Source: Hygrophila difformis
Taxonomy: Eukaryota; Streptophyta; Magnoliopsida; Lamiales; Acanthaceae
DNA length: 64,000 bases
Reading direction: 5' to 3'
NCBI GenBank assembly: GCA_030278955.1
Contig: JAOANR010000013.1
Span: 45,730,191 to 45,794,190, forward strand
Shown here: positions 33,947 through 43,352 of the stretch, piece by piece
Numbering within the stretch: the first letter of the stretch is position 1
Layout of the letters: the number at the start of each line of letters is the position of its first letter
Notes under the pieces: generated by a model
Databases searched by the model: none
Told to the model about the DNA's origin: nothing
Seen by the model: only the letters and a program-made list of their open reading frames with translations
Program-made: the position numbers and the translations under genes

Positions 33947-34201
33947 ATGGCTAATGACGGATTAAAAGATAATCAAAACACAATTAAATTAAATGACAAT
34001 ATTAATTACGAAAAATTTTTAATAATTGATATTGAAAAGAAAAGGCTATTCAAAAACCAAACTAAAGATTGTAAGATCTGTAAACAAAATAAAATAAAAA
34101 TCAAAAGAATAAAACTCAAGAAAAATAGAACTTTTAAAAATTATTGCAAACTAATCGTAAGATTAGAAGCTTTAAGACAACACTTAAAAACTCATGAATA
34201 A
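33947..34201 (+). CDS. Pararetrovirus small ORF A (84 aa)
   Basis: The first ATG after the PBS is at 33947. The frame is also open from a GTG at 33932. The protein is very Lys/Ile-rich and basic. A CKICKQNK motif (about residue 41) and a final RLEALRQHLKTHE give a Cys pair and a His pair reminiscent of a zinc site, but the spacing fits no standard finger. It overlaps ORF B by 8 nt. I do not recognise a family. Its position matches the first small ORF of tungro- and badnavirus genomes. Confidence 0.6.
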   Translation: MANDGLKDNQNTIKLNDNINYEKFLIIDIEKKRLFKNQTKDCKICKQNKIKIKRIKLKKNRTFKNYCKLIVRLEALRQHLKTHE

Positions 34202-34595
34202 AATGTTAACAAATAAAAACATGGATATACAAAGAAGTCTTCAATCAATTGAAGCAAAACTAGATAAGTTAGAATTATTAGGAAAACAAAATAATACAAA
34301 TCTTAAAGTAATATTAGAAAACCAAACATACTTATCAACCCAGTATGATAAATCATCCAGTGGAATGAAAAACTTATCTAAAACCATAACAACACTTCAA
34401 TATGAAAATTCTAAACTAGTTAATGATATCCCAAATCCGAGAAAAATCATTAACCATAGTGAGGAATTAAAACAACTACAAGATAAGGTTGAAAAACTTG
34501 ATAAAGAGATAAAGGAAATTAAAAATATTGTTGAAAACAATATTGAAAATGTAAATGAAATGTGTAACAAAATTATAAAAATCATTAAAGGATAA
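34194..34595 (+). CDS. Pararetrovirus small ORF B (133 aa, coiled coil)
   Basis: The predicted protein is almost entirely helical, with two heptad regions: about residues 10-45 (SLQSIEAKLDKLELLGKQ) and about residues 85-130 (LKQLQDKVEKLDKEIKEIKN). A Pro/Asn break lies between them. It overlaps ORF A by 8 nt and ORF C by 1 nt (TAATG). Coiled-coil virion-associated proteins are usual in this position in caulimovirids, and that role is an inference. Confidence 0.65.
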   Translation: MNKMLTNKNMDIQRSLQSIEAKLDKLELLGKQNNTNLKVILENQTYLSTQYDKSSSGMKNLSKTITTLQYENSKLVNDIPNPRKIINHSEELKQLQDKVEKLDKEIKEIKNIVENNIENVNEMCNKIIKIIKG

Positions 34596-35074
34596 TGGAA
34601 ACAGCTTTGAAAGAGGTTAAAGAAACAATAGAAAACTTTAAACAAGAAATTAATAATAAATTCAAAGAATTAAACAAAGAATTAGTAGAAATAAAGCTAA
34701 ATGTTAATAATCTTCATAAGAAGATTGGCGAAATAACAGACCATAATAAAACAAATAATACAAATATTAGTCTAATTGACAAGAAAATAAAAGAGCTTGT
34801 AACAACTGAAATACTAAAGAAAAAAATTGATGATGTACATGTTCAAATGGAAAACATGAAAAAATATCAAGACCCTGCATTAAGAATAGCCATTGAAAGC
34901 ATAGATGAAAAACTTGAAAGGATACAAGCTGTTAGAATACCTGAAGATAATACAATAAAACAACTAGCTGAACAAATTGCAAAGTTACCTGCAGAAGCTA
35001 GAAGGAAAACTAAACCACAAGAAAAACTAAACTTCTGGGTTGTAAAACCAGACGAAAAATATTTACAAAAATGA
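34595..35074 (+). CDS. Pararetrovirus small ORF C (159 aa, coiled coil, basic tail)
   Basis: A long coiled coil (about residues 5-110; EVKETIENFKQEINNKFKEL near the start) precedes a Lys/Pro-rich C-terminus (PAEARRKTKPQEKLNFW). This is the layout of caulimovirid virion-associated proteins: N-terminal coiled-coil multimerisation and C-terminal nucleic-acid binding. Its start shares the A of the ORF B stop, and its stop overlaps the movement protein start as ATGA (35071-35074). It might be a paralogue of ORF B, since both have KEIKEIKN/KELVEIKLN-like heptads. Confidence 0.65.
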   Translation: METALKEVKETIENFKQEINNKFKELNKELVEIKLNVNNLHKKIGEITDHNKTNNTNISLIDKKIKELVTTEILKKKIDDVHVQMENMKKYQDPALRIAIESIDEKLERIQAVRIPEDNTIKQLAEQIAKLPAEARRKTKPQEKLNFWVVKPDEKYLQK

Positions 35075-36036
35075 GCAGAAGATCATTTTCTCTTACTAAT
35101 GAATCCAAAAACAGTCTAGTAGAAAGAAGTAATTCTCAAAGGATTGAAAGCTCAAACTTTGAAAAAACCTTAATAGATAGAATGTTCAGAGAAAAAACCA
35201 AACTTGAAGAAGGGCCAACAATAATTGAAGAAATAATTGACCCTGATATTGAATTTGAAAACTTCAAGAAAAGAACATTAATCCAATTAGAACCAAGATT
35301 ATTGTATGACCAAAGATTCCTTAATTGGAACACAGGATATTACAAATATCATTATACGGAACCAATAAGCTGTCTAAAAGATGACAAAAAATTAATAAAA
35401 TTAATAAGCAATAATGAAGCAATTAGGCTTCAAAGACAAGGACAAAAATACATGCATATGGGATTAATCTCCATAGGAGTAAAAGGTTTAACTAGAAAAA
35501 ACTTAGGAACTAAAGTCCTAATGACTGTTCTAGATACAAGGTGGACTAATCCAACCCAAGCTATCATAGGATTAATGGAAATTGATATGAACCCTAATGT
35601 GGGAGTATGTTATTTGGCACCAGATTATATGATACAAATAACAGATTTTATGAAGCATATCCAAATAGGAATTCAAACTGTAGGATATGAAGAAATGGAA
35701 ACTGGTCACAACCTAATGGTATGTGTAGGCTTCTTAGGAAGAATCACAAACAATGGCCAAACCAGGCATAAAACAAAAATTGAAACTGTGGTAAGTATCA
35801 TAGGAAGTGAAGGAGTAAAAATGATAGGACCAACTGAAATATCATCGGAAGAAAATGCTGGGAAAAATTGGGATCTATCAAAATTCTTTGAAAAACCAAA
35901 TGTTAAAAATTTAACTCCAAAAAATGTAAATTACTTCATTAACTCCAGAGGAGAAACGTCAGTAAGATTTAATGATTATGAAACTGCAAAACGACCAATA
36001 GATTTTACAGAAGAAGAAGGTCAGGAAAATGAATAG
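35071..36036 (+). CDS. Movement protein (30K superfamily)
   Basis: This 321-aa protein has the caulimovirid/30K movement protein core. After a polar N-terminus come LIQLEPRLLYDQRFL, then YMHMGLISIGVKGLTRKNLG (from residue 127) and TVLDTRW with the conserved Asp. A beta-rich middle ends near HNLMVCVGFLGRI. Such proteins form tubules through plasmodesmata for cell-to-cell spread. Here it is a stand-alone ORF, unlike badnaviruses and petuviruses, where it is fused in the polyprotein. It overlaps ORF C by 4 nt and the polyprotein by 8 nt, suggesting coupled translation. No lesion is seen. Confidence 0.85.
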   Translation: MSRRSFSLTNESKNSLVERSNSQRIESSNFEKTLIDRMFREKTKLEEGPTIIEEIIDPDIEFENFKKRTLIQLEPRLLYDQRFLNWNTGYYKYHYTEPISCLKDDKKLIKLISNNEAIRLQRQGQKYMHMGLISIGVKGLTRKNLGTKVLMTVLDTRWTNPTQAIIGLMEIDMNPNVGVCYLAPDYMIQITDFMKHIQIGIQTVGYEEMETGHNLMVCVGFLGRITNNGQTRHKTKIETVVSIIGSEGVKMIGPTEISSEENAGKNWDLSKFFEKPNVKNLTPKNVNYFINSRGETSVRFNDYETAKRPIDFTEEEGQENE

Positions 36037-39000
36037 ACAAATGAAAAGATTTATTGTAGAAAAACCAGTAACGGATAACTATGTAAAATATGAAGGAAAA
36101 CAAATCTTCCACCCTAGTGAGGATGAGGTGGAAAGGATTGCTAAAGACATACAACATATTTGTTTAAAAACAAGAAAATTCGAAAACTTTAAGAAAGGGA
36201 AAATTCTAAATAAAAGAGAGTACCATGACAGGTATGAAAGAGTCTTCTCACAACATGTGCATTCTGCCTTGACTAAAAAATTCAAAAACAAAGGAATATT
36301 ACCTCACAATTGTCAAGATTGTAAAATTGATCTTGATAGAAGATATTCTGATAAGTTAAAACATATGATCCATTTAGTAGAATGTCCAAAACATAGTGGA
36401 TATTTTGAGAATTGGATAGAAAATTATGAAGAGATGATAAGAGAAATATCAAAACTAAATGAACAAAAACAAGAATTAAAGGATAAAATAAAAAGAAAAA
36501 ATAAAGAATGGAAGAATAATTTAGAAGATATTATTGAGAAAGAAGTACAGAAGAGATTACAAAAAATACAAATAAAAGAAGAACAACAAGCAGATATAGA
36601 AGCTCACTTGTTCTTAAAGGAAAACTCACCAGAAGTAGGACAAAGTTCTGATAATACATTAATGGAACAATATATGGGAGACCATATCTCCTTACATTCT
36701 GAGAAAACAAATAAAACAGCTAAAGAATTCATGAACAAAGATGTTGTCATGAAAAATACAGGAGACAGTATAACAAGAGTCCCTGGAACTCCCTTTGCCC
36801 CATACCAAAGAGGGACTGAGTGGAGACCTGGAACTAATTATACTGGAAATAATTCTAGACACTCAATCACACATGTTCATCCAGAATATCCTTATGGAAA
36901 GATACAACCTGGGATGATAACAAAACCTAGAGGAATTAGGCAACCTTTAGAAAGAGGATATTATCATAACCCGGCAATATTAGAAGTAACAAATGTAAGC
37001 CCTCAAGAATGGGGCTCAGTAATTGCAAAATGGAAGAACATAGTTGTAGCCGATTACATCAAAAACAAAAATGATTATAATGATACAGCTGAATCAATGT
37101 ATGGATATCTTGAAACCTATTTAGGAGAATTCGCACAGTCAATGTGGGAAGTATTTAAAAGAGACTATCCAATGGATTATCAAGACTTAATAGAAAGAGG
37201 ACCAAATCCTTATAACTTTGTAAATAAAATATCAAGTCTAATAACGGGGGAAGATGGTAATTCAGGACATATAACAACACAAATGGATGCCTTGATCCAT
37301 CTAGACCAAATGCACCTAGATGACTTATATGGAACAGTAGACTTCTTGAATGAATATGTCTACTATACAGGCCTAGCAGGAGGTGCTTTTAACCAAGAGT
37401 TAGGTGAAAAATTATTTATGAAAATACCAAGACCAATCGGTCAAGAAATTCAAGATACATGGAATAAAATGGTTGAAAAGAATCCTCAACAATACACTAT
37501 TAGTATGAGAGCTGTTCATGTGGTAAAAATATTAAAAGATAAGTGTACAAATATAATTGCACAAAAACAACTTAAGAAAACTGATTATTCATTCTGTAAA
37601 AGGATATACACTCCTCAACGATATGGTAGGCCGGAACCATTAAGGAAAAAACCCAAATTCATAACAAGAAAGAAGTATTTTATAAAACAATCAAATAGCA
37701 GAAAACCTTTCTTGAAACAAAAACATCACGTCAGAAAATATAATCCTAGTAGAAATTATACAAAGAAACTTGCTTGTTTCACATGTGGTGATGAAAGCCA
37801 TTTGGCAACAGCATGTCCTAAAAGAAAAAACCAACATTCAAGAGAAGCAATTCTTACAGAATGTATACAACAAGATATATTGGATGTAGACTCAGATGTT
37901 TCTGAGACTGAAACAATATATAGCATAGTAACAGTGGAAGAAAATGTTATAGAAGAACAAGGGGATGATGATCCCTATGAATTGATTAATATGCTTGCAA
38001 ATGAAAACTCATATAATGGTATCACATATAAAGAGTATATGATGCCATATGAAACTGAGTATATGATGAGAGAAATTAATGAATGTGAAAATCATAATTG
38101 GCTTTTCAGGGTAGGCACAGATTCTACACCATGTGTAAAATGCTCTTATTACCCGTCAAGAAAACTTAGAGCTAAATGTACAATATGTCACGTAGAAATA
38201 TGCCAAATATGCTTGGTAAAGTATTATAAAATTAAATTTCCCGAAGAAATGCCAATAACAAAAATTGATGATAATTATACATTCATCACGAAAAGAATAG
38301 ATATAATCGAAAGAAAACTTTTTGATTTACAAAGTATGATTAATCTTGAAGAATTGAAAACTAGGATTGAAAACATAGAAGAAATCCTAGAAGAATATAA
38401 TATGTTAAGTCCTGAAAATACGGGAAATAAAGGAAAAGAAGTTCCTGAAGAAGAATCTAATAATGAACAAAATCCTAGTACGGAGTACATGTTAGCACAA
38501 AACCCTGAGTACATACCTGTGTGCCACGATCCTTCATCATTAACTACACTAAGGGTACCAATAATCTTCAAATTAAGGGAATTGGTATTCCGTACTAATG
38601 CAATAATCGATACAGGATGTATAAGAATAATAATAAATGAGAAACTTATCCCAGAACATCTACAGAAAAACTTAACAAAACCCATTAAATCAGAATTAAT
38701 GGATGGAAGAATATCATATACAACAAAACAACCTATTTCAGGTGGACAGATATTCTTTGAAACCAATTGTGGGATATCAGAACCCTATGGAGTTCCTGAT
38801 AATTCATACATAAAAGACTTAGTAATAAATGCAGATGTAATCTTAGGATTACAATTCTTCTTACAAAATAATGGAGGATTATTTATTACAAAAGATTATA
38901 TCCAAATTGTTGAAAAAGCAACTTTGGCAATGTTTGCACCTAATATTAGTAATGCGGGAACCAAGCTCTTAACAACATCAGAGTTGCGAGAGAAGCGTGG

Positions 39001-40756
39001 TGGAACCCCTAATAATACAAAAACAAAAAATAAAAAACTTTTAAAAAATAAAGATATTGAAAACTGTAAATGCAAAATAAAAGGAGCATGTAAACAAACT
39101 TGTAAAGAAAACATAGAGATTACGGAGTTTGAAGAAGAATACATTCCTGAAACCCCAAAGCTGAAAGAATTAATAAGTATAACTAGGTTTAAGCCTGAAG
39201 AAACCATAACAAAATGGATTGAGAGGTTAGAAAAATCCCAAATTATTGGAGATAACATCCAGAAATATTGGGAAAAAGATGGAACAATATGTAAGCTTGA
39301 AATAATAAATCCAGAATTGAGAATCTCAACTGCAGAAATAAATCCTACAAATCTGGATATAGCAGATTTCAAAATGCATATTGATGAATTAAAAGCTTTA
39401 AAAGTAATTAGAGAATCAAACTCCAGACATAGGTCTGCAGCTTTTATTGTAAGAAAACATTCTGAAATTGTAAGAGGAAAATCAAGAATGGTCATTAATT
39501 ATAAAAGACTTAATGATAATACAAAGGATTTTGCTTACAATATACCAGATAAAACAGTCTTAATAAATAGAATTCAAGACTCAAAAGTGTATAGCAAATT
39601 TGACTGTAAGTCAGGATTTTGGCAGGTAAAAATGCATCCTGAGTCAGTCGAATGGACTGCATTCACATGTCCAGAAGGTTTATTTGAATGGCTAGTAATG
39701 CCATTCGGACTAAAAAATGCACCAGCTATATTTCAACAAAAAATGGATAAAATTTTTAAACCATACCAAAAATTTGTTTTGGTATACATTGATGATATTC
39801 TAGTATTTTCAAAAAATAGTACTGAACATATGAGTCACCTCGACACAGTGTTTAGGCTATTTGAAAAACATGGAATAATCATCTCAAAGAAAAAGATGGA
39901 AATCAATAAAACTAAAATAGCATTCCTTGGAGCAGAAATTGGAAAAGGAAAAATAAAACTCCAAGATCATATTGCTAAAAAGGCTATAGAATTTCCTGAT
40001 AAAATGGAAGATACAAAACTATTACAACAATTTTTAGGATTGATTAATTATGCTAGACCATACATTAAAAACTTATCCTCATTAACAGGATCATTATATA
40101 ATAAACTGGGAAAAAACGGTCAAAGATATTTTAACCAAGAAGATATAAAAAATGTACAAAAAATTAAAGAAGCATTAAAAACACTTCCAGAATTGGTTTT
40201 GCCAGAAGATAATGATTATCTTATTGTGCAAACTGACGGATCACATGAAGGATGGGGAGCTATCCTTTTGCGAAAAAAGGATGTCTACTCACCTAAAAGT
40301 AAGGAAGAAATTTGCCAGTATGCATCAGGAAAATATAGAGAAAAGGGTAACCTTTCCTCAATTGATGCAGAACTGTTGGCAATAAAATATGCACTTGATA
40401 AATTTGAACTGTTTCTAACAGGAAAACCAGGATTTACAGTAAGAACTGATTGTGAAGCCATAGTAAAATTTCATAACCAACTCCAAGAAAAAAGATCAAT
40501 GTCTAGGAGAAGGTGGTTGAATTTTACAGATGTTATTAGTCAGAAAGGCTACAAAATAAAATTCGAACATATTAAAGGAGAAGATAACAAAATTGCTGAT
40601 ATACTATCTAGAATTCTGATTAAAGAAAGGGAAAAACCATTATATGACACTGAATTTAAAAATGAATCAATTAATAATTATGATGAAAATGATGAGGAAA
40701 AATATAAATTAAAATGGGATCAATTTTACAGGGAGGACTGGAATATTGAGAATTGA
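36029..40756 (+). CDS. Polyprotein: coat protein, protease, RT, RNase H
   Basis: This is a 1575-aa polyprotein without interruption. The N-terminal quarter has a Cys/His cluster (CQDC...H...H...CPKH, about residues 96-125) and coiled coils. The coat protein core spans about residues 320-520. The CCHC knuckle CFTCGDESHLATAC is at residues 583-596. A second cluster of the form CX2CX11CX2CX4CX2C follows at residues 702-728, the type known from badnaviruses. The aspartic protease site DTG is at residue 861. RT has MVINYKRLND, SKFDCKSGFWQVKM, PFGLKNAPAIFQ and the catalytic YIDD at 1253-1256. RNase H has QTDGS (Asp 1403), SIDAELLAIKYAL and EDNKIADILSR. It reverse-transcribes the pregenomic RNA and packages it. 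Confidence 0.93.
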   Translation: MNRQMKRFIVEKPVTDNYVKYEGKQIFHPSEDEVERIAKDIQHICLKTRKFENFKKGKILNKREYHDRYERVFSQHVHSALTKKFKNKGILPHNCQDCKIDLDRRYSDKLKHMIHLVECPKHSGYFENWIENYEEMIREISKLNEQKQELKDKIKRKNKEWKNNLEDIIEKEVQKRLQKIQIKEEQQADIEAHLFLKENSPEVGQSSDNTLMEQYMGDHISLHSEKTNKTAKEFMNKDVVMKNTGDSITRVPGTPFAPYQRGTEWRPGTNYTGNNSRHSITHVHPEYPYGKIQPGMITKPRGIRQPLERGYYHNPAILEVTNVSPQEWGSVIAKWKNIVVADYIKNKNDYNDTAESMYGYLETYLGEFAQSMWEVFKRDYPMDYQDLIERGPNPYNFVNKISSLITGEDGNSGHITTQMDALIHLDQMHLDDLYGTVDFLNEYVYYTGLAGGAFNQELGEKLFMKIPRPIGQEIQDTWNKMVEKNPQQYTISMRAVHVVKILKDKCTNIIAQKQLKKTDYSFCKRIYTPQRYGRPEPLRKKPKFITRKKYFIKQSNSRKPFLKQKHHVRKYNPSRNYTKKLACFTCGDESHLATACPKRKNQHSREAILTECIQQDILDVDSDVSETETIYSIVTVEENVIEEQGDDDPYELINMLANENSYNGITYKEYMMPYETEYMMREINECENHNWLFRVGTDSTPCVKCSYYPSRKLRAKCTICHVEICQICLVKYYKIKFPEEMPITKIDDNYTFITKRIDIIERKLFDLQSMINLEELKTRIENIEEILEEYNMLSPENTGNKGKEVPEEESNNEQNPSTEYMLAQNPEYIPVCHDPSSLTTLRVPIIFKLRELVFRTNAIIDTGCIRIIINEKLIPEHLQKNLTKPIKSELMDGRISYTTKQPISGGQIFFETNCGISEPYGVPDNSYIKDLVINADVILGLQFFLQNNGGLFITKDYIQIVEKATLAMFAPNISNAGTKLLTTSELREKRGGTPNNTKTKNKKLLKNKDIENCKCKIKGACKQTCKENIEITEFEEEYIPETPKLKELISITRFKPEETITKWIERLEKSQIIGDNIQKYWEKDGTICKLEIINPELRISTAEINPTNLDIADFKMHIDELKALKVIRESNSRHRSAAFIVRKHSEIVRGKSRMVINYKRLNDNTKDFAYNIPDKTVLINRIQDSKVYSKFDCKSGFWQVKMHPESVEWTAFTCPEGLFEWLVMPFGLKNAPAIFQQKMDKIFKPYQKFVLVYIDDILVFSKNSTEHMSHLDTVFRLFEKHGIIISKKKMEINKTKIAFLGAEIGKGKIKLQDHIAKKAIEFPDKMEDTKLLQQFLGLINYARPYIKNLSSLTGSLYNKLGKNGQRYFNQEDIKNVQKIKEALKTLPELVLPEDNDYLIVQTDGSHEGWGAILLRKKDVYSPKSKEEICQYASGKYREKGNLSSIDAELLAIKYALDKFELFLTGKPGFTVRTDCEAIVKFHNQLQEKRSMSRRRWLNFTDVISQKGYKIKFEHIKGEDNKIADILSRILIKEREKPLYDTEFKNESINNYDENDEEKYKLKWDQFYREDWNIEN

Positions 40757-40773
40757 ATAATATTGTTACAGGA

Positions 40774-42219
40774 ATGGCAGAAAACTCCCAGAAAAACTCT
40801 TTGAAAATCAGCAATGAAAATGGAGTAAAAACCACAGGGATGGTGAAAACCCCAGAGGGATATTACACAATCCCTTCTAAAACCAGCATCCCAGAAGGGA
40901 AGAAAAAAGATAAACTCCCAGAAAAAGGAGTGAAAATCTGCTTTGGCAAAAGAGCAGAAACTGGCAATAATGTAGAGTTAATCTTATTTGATAACATGAA
41001 GTACAGGCCTATCACAGGGTTGAACTACACAGAGGAACAGATCTGCCTTTGTGATAACATCTGGAGAGCATCATTTGACAAAAACAACAGCAGGTATATT
41101 GTTACTTGTCTCTCTGCTTTAAGCATGTATTTCCAGAAATTCAATAACATAAAACCATTTTTATATTATGTAATCTATGAAGGTTATAAAAAAGGAATTT
41201 ATGATAAAAATGATATCCTACCTCTTAATGAAGATAATGAAAAACCTCTTCATAAAGGATTTTATGACATAATGTCTGCAATTCAATTTGCAAAAACCAC
41301 AATGGGCCCAGATTTCTTTGTAAGCCCAAGTTTGAAAAACATTGTTGATGGTTTGAGGCCAAAAACCCAAAATCCTACAGGCCCAGTCCAATATTCAATT
41401 GGACATTCTTCTAAAACCCACATTGTGTTTTGTGACCATTGTGAAAAAATGGCCAAGGAAGTCTGTAAATATGAAGCCCAAAAGGCCGAATGGTTACAGA
41501 ATTTTGAAAACCAAAAAATGAAAACCCTTGAAGCAGAGGCCCAGATTGAAACCCTCACCAAGAAACTTGAAATCCTTCAAAACCAAAATGAGAAATTGAC
41601 CTCAAAAATTGTGTCCCTCACACTGAAAACACCAAAGCCAGAAGAAAAATCAGTCTATGGTCCAGAACCCAAACCCACCAGTTCTATGACTGCAGTAGAA
41701 TTGGCAAAAGCCTGGATGCAGCAAAACCAGGAAAATTCAACTCCTGAGGTCTTTAAGGATCAAAAGTTTGAATCTAGTCCGTCTCAAACGGCAGACGGTA
41801 AAGACGAGTCAAGTCCGTTGATAGCTGATGCTTTGCTAAAAAGCATAAGTTCAGATGATTTTGAACCAAACCAGGGAAGTTCTAACCCTGAGGTCTTTGA
41901 GGACCAAAATTTTGAACTAAGCCCATCTAGTCCGGTAGATGGTAAAAGCACATTAATTCCGGTTATGGCTGGTAGTTTGCCAAAAACTATGAGTCCAGTA
42001 CAGACTGGAAAATTTGAAAACCTCAGTGAAGAAGAAATTCTTCATAAACTTGAAATGGAACTAAAGCCTACTTTTGCTGAAGCAATGGCAACCAGAAAAA
42101 ATGGAAGGTTTAGTGCACTGGTGGCACTAAGAAAAAATGAAGCAAAATTCCAGGCCAATAAAATTATAAAAAATCAGAAAAAAGAAAGTGGCGGCCCCCA
42201 CAATGATGAAGAATATTAA
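40774..42219 (+). CDS. Transactivator/viroplasmin-like protein (TAV)
   Basis: Placed last in the main ORF series, like ORF VI of caulimoviruses. The first ATG is at 40774, 17 nt after the polyprotein stop (481 aa); the frame itself is open from a TTG at 40753. About residues 65-200 resemble the TAV core (IVTCLSALSMYFQKF, IYEGYKKGIYDKNDILPL). Then come a FCDHCEKMAKEVC motif, a coiled coil (about residues 245-290) and an acidic Ser/Pro-rich region. That region holds a 48-residue tandem duplication, with units starting PEVFKDQKFE (324) and PEVFEDQNFE (372). TAV proteins form inclusion bodies and allow reinitiation on polycistronic RNA, which fits the overlapping ORFs here. The assignment rests on position and weak motif likeness. 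Confidence 0.65.
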   Translation: MAENSQKNSLKISNENGVKTTGMVKTPEGYYTIPSKTSIPEGKKKDKLPEKGVKICFGKRAETGNNVELILFDNMKYRPITGLNYTEEQICLCDNIWRASFDKNNSRYIVTCLSALSMYFQKFNNIKPFLYYVIYEGYKKGIYDKNDILPLNEDNEKPLHKGFYDIMSAIQFAKTTMGPDFFVSPSLKNIVDGLRPKTQNPTGPVQYSIGHSSKTHIVFCDHCEKMAKEVCKYEAQKAEWLQNFENQKMKTLEAEAQIETLTKKLEILQNQNEKLTSKIVSLTLKTPKPEEKSVYGPEPKPTSSMTAVELAKAWMQQNQENSTPEVFKDQKFESSPSQTADGKDESSPLIADALLKSISSDDFEPNQGSSNPEVFEDQNFELSPSSPVDGKSTLIPVMAGSLPKTMSPVQTGKFENLSEEEILHKLEMELKPTFAEAMATRKNGRFSALVALRKNEAKFQANKIIKNQKKESGGPHNDEEY

Positions 42220-42562
42220 TGGAGCCACGCAGAAATGAGCTGGAATTCACAATAAATACCAGCATGTGAAGAAAAGAATCCGGAAAAGAAAAAGTCAAGA
42301 AGAAAACAAAAATGCTAGTGGAGCCAAAAGCACCACTAACCATGTGAAAGAAGGAATCCGAGGCGAATAAAACAAAAATGCAGACAAGAGCCATGTGACT
42401 CTTGGAAAAACCGCGTTAATGGGCACTAGGCCCTCTTTATTATATTGTATTGTTGCATTATTGTACTAGTTGTTTGATTTTTTATCCGAACCTTATCGGA
42501 TAACTTTGCCACTTGGCACGTTTTAATTGGTTGTTGTGGATTACTTAGATGACATTCCCGTC
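42220..42562 (+). promoter_or_regulatory. Intergenic region upstream of pregenomic RNA promoter
   Basis: Two imperfect direct repeats (about 42261-42320 and 42341-42385) share CATGTGAA, GAATCCG and AACAAAAATGC. They look like duplicated enhancer elements. A perfect inverted repeat TTATCCGA / TCGGATAA with a 6-nt loop lies at 42482-42503, about 60 bp upstream of the TATA box. Confidence 0.5.
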
Positions 42563-42570
42563 TATAAATA
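42563..42570 (+). promoter_or_regulatory. TATA box of the pregenomic RNA promoter
   Basis: TATAAATA sits in CCCGTCTATAAATAGAGGGA, the strongest TATA context in the provirus and much like caulimovirus 35S-type promoters. Transcription would start near 42595 (CACTTGTAACACAC). Confidence 0.75.
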
Positions 42571-42685
42571 GAGGGATGGTCTTCACTTGTAACACACACA
42601 CCCACTTCTTAGCTCTTTAGCTCTCTAAGGTTTTTGAGACTGCTCTTTCTCTTTCTAGTTTTCTTGTATCCCTACCTTTTTCAGT

Positions 42686-42691
42686 AATAAA
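42686..42691 (+). terminator. Poly(A) signal of the pararetrovirus
   Basis: AATAAA lies about 90 nt after the likely start site, followed by a T-rich stretch. In caulimovirids the signal lies just downstream of the start, so pregenomic RNA is made around the circle with a terminal redundancy. The spacing fits that. A possible splice donor CAAG/GTATGG lies at about 42800. Confidence 0.65.
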
Positions 42692-42799
42692 ATTTCAGTT
42701 TGTAAAGAAAGACCCGGTGTGGATTGCTTCCTCTTTTCTTTACTTTCTGAAATACAGGGGCCCGTCTGAACGGGAAAGCCTCTCCTCTCTCAAGGTATG

Positions 42800-43352
42800 G
42801 GTTAGTTTATGATTCATGTTATGGTATGATTGTTCTATGTATGGATAATAATGTTATAAACATAAATATGTGACCTTTTAAAACTTAATTGATGAGATAT
42901 GCCATTAGGAGAGTAAGATAAAAATTTAAAAGGCTTTATGCCATAAAAGCTGTAAGAAAGACTCGTTAGGGGAACCACAATCCAGGGATGTTTGATAAAC
43001 ATAATGGTGTTTTGTTACTGTTGTCCCTTTTGATTTGCCCCTTAGACCCCCTGCTTACATTTCAGATCTAGGTCTGGACAATGCTAATTTGAATTTGAAA
43101 CCCGAAAACAGGCCCAGAAAAATATCTCATCAGTGACAGTAATAAGAGGATTGCGGACTTAATGTTTATGATAATATTTCCATGACAAAGGACAATCGGA
43201 CCCATAACATATAGTCAGAAATTTAACACGACCAAGAGAATAATAGGAGATGGCAAGTACCTAGTAAGACATCACGACATATAAGTTTTTCGCGTACAAA
43301 AAATCAGTGTTTTAAAACCTTTTGAAATAATTAATATCTTTTATCAAAACAA
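42800..43352 (+). other. Pararetrovirus leader segment
   Basis: No ORF of note. It follows the splice-donor-like CTCTCAAGGTATGG. It could be leader or intron between the pregenomic start and small ORFs D-F. Confidence 0.4.

Noticed and set aside
38275..39495. Long minus-strand frames (163 and 199 aa) inside the pararetrovirus polyprotein
   Set aside because: Antisense shadows of an A-rich coding strand, which seldom gives stops on the complement.
40753..40773. TTG as start of the TAV-like ORF
   Set aside because: The in-frame ATG at 40774 is only 21 nt downstream and is the more plausible start.
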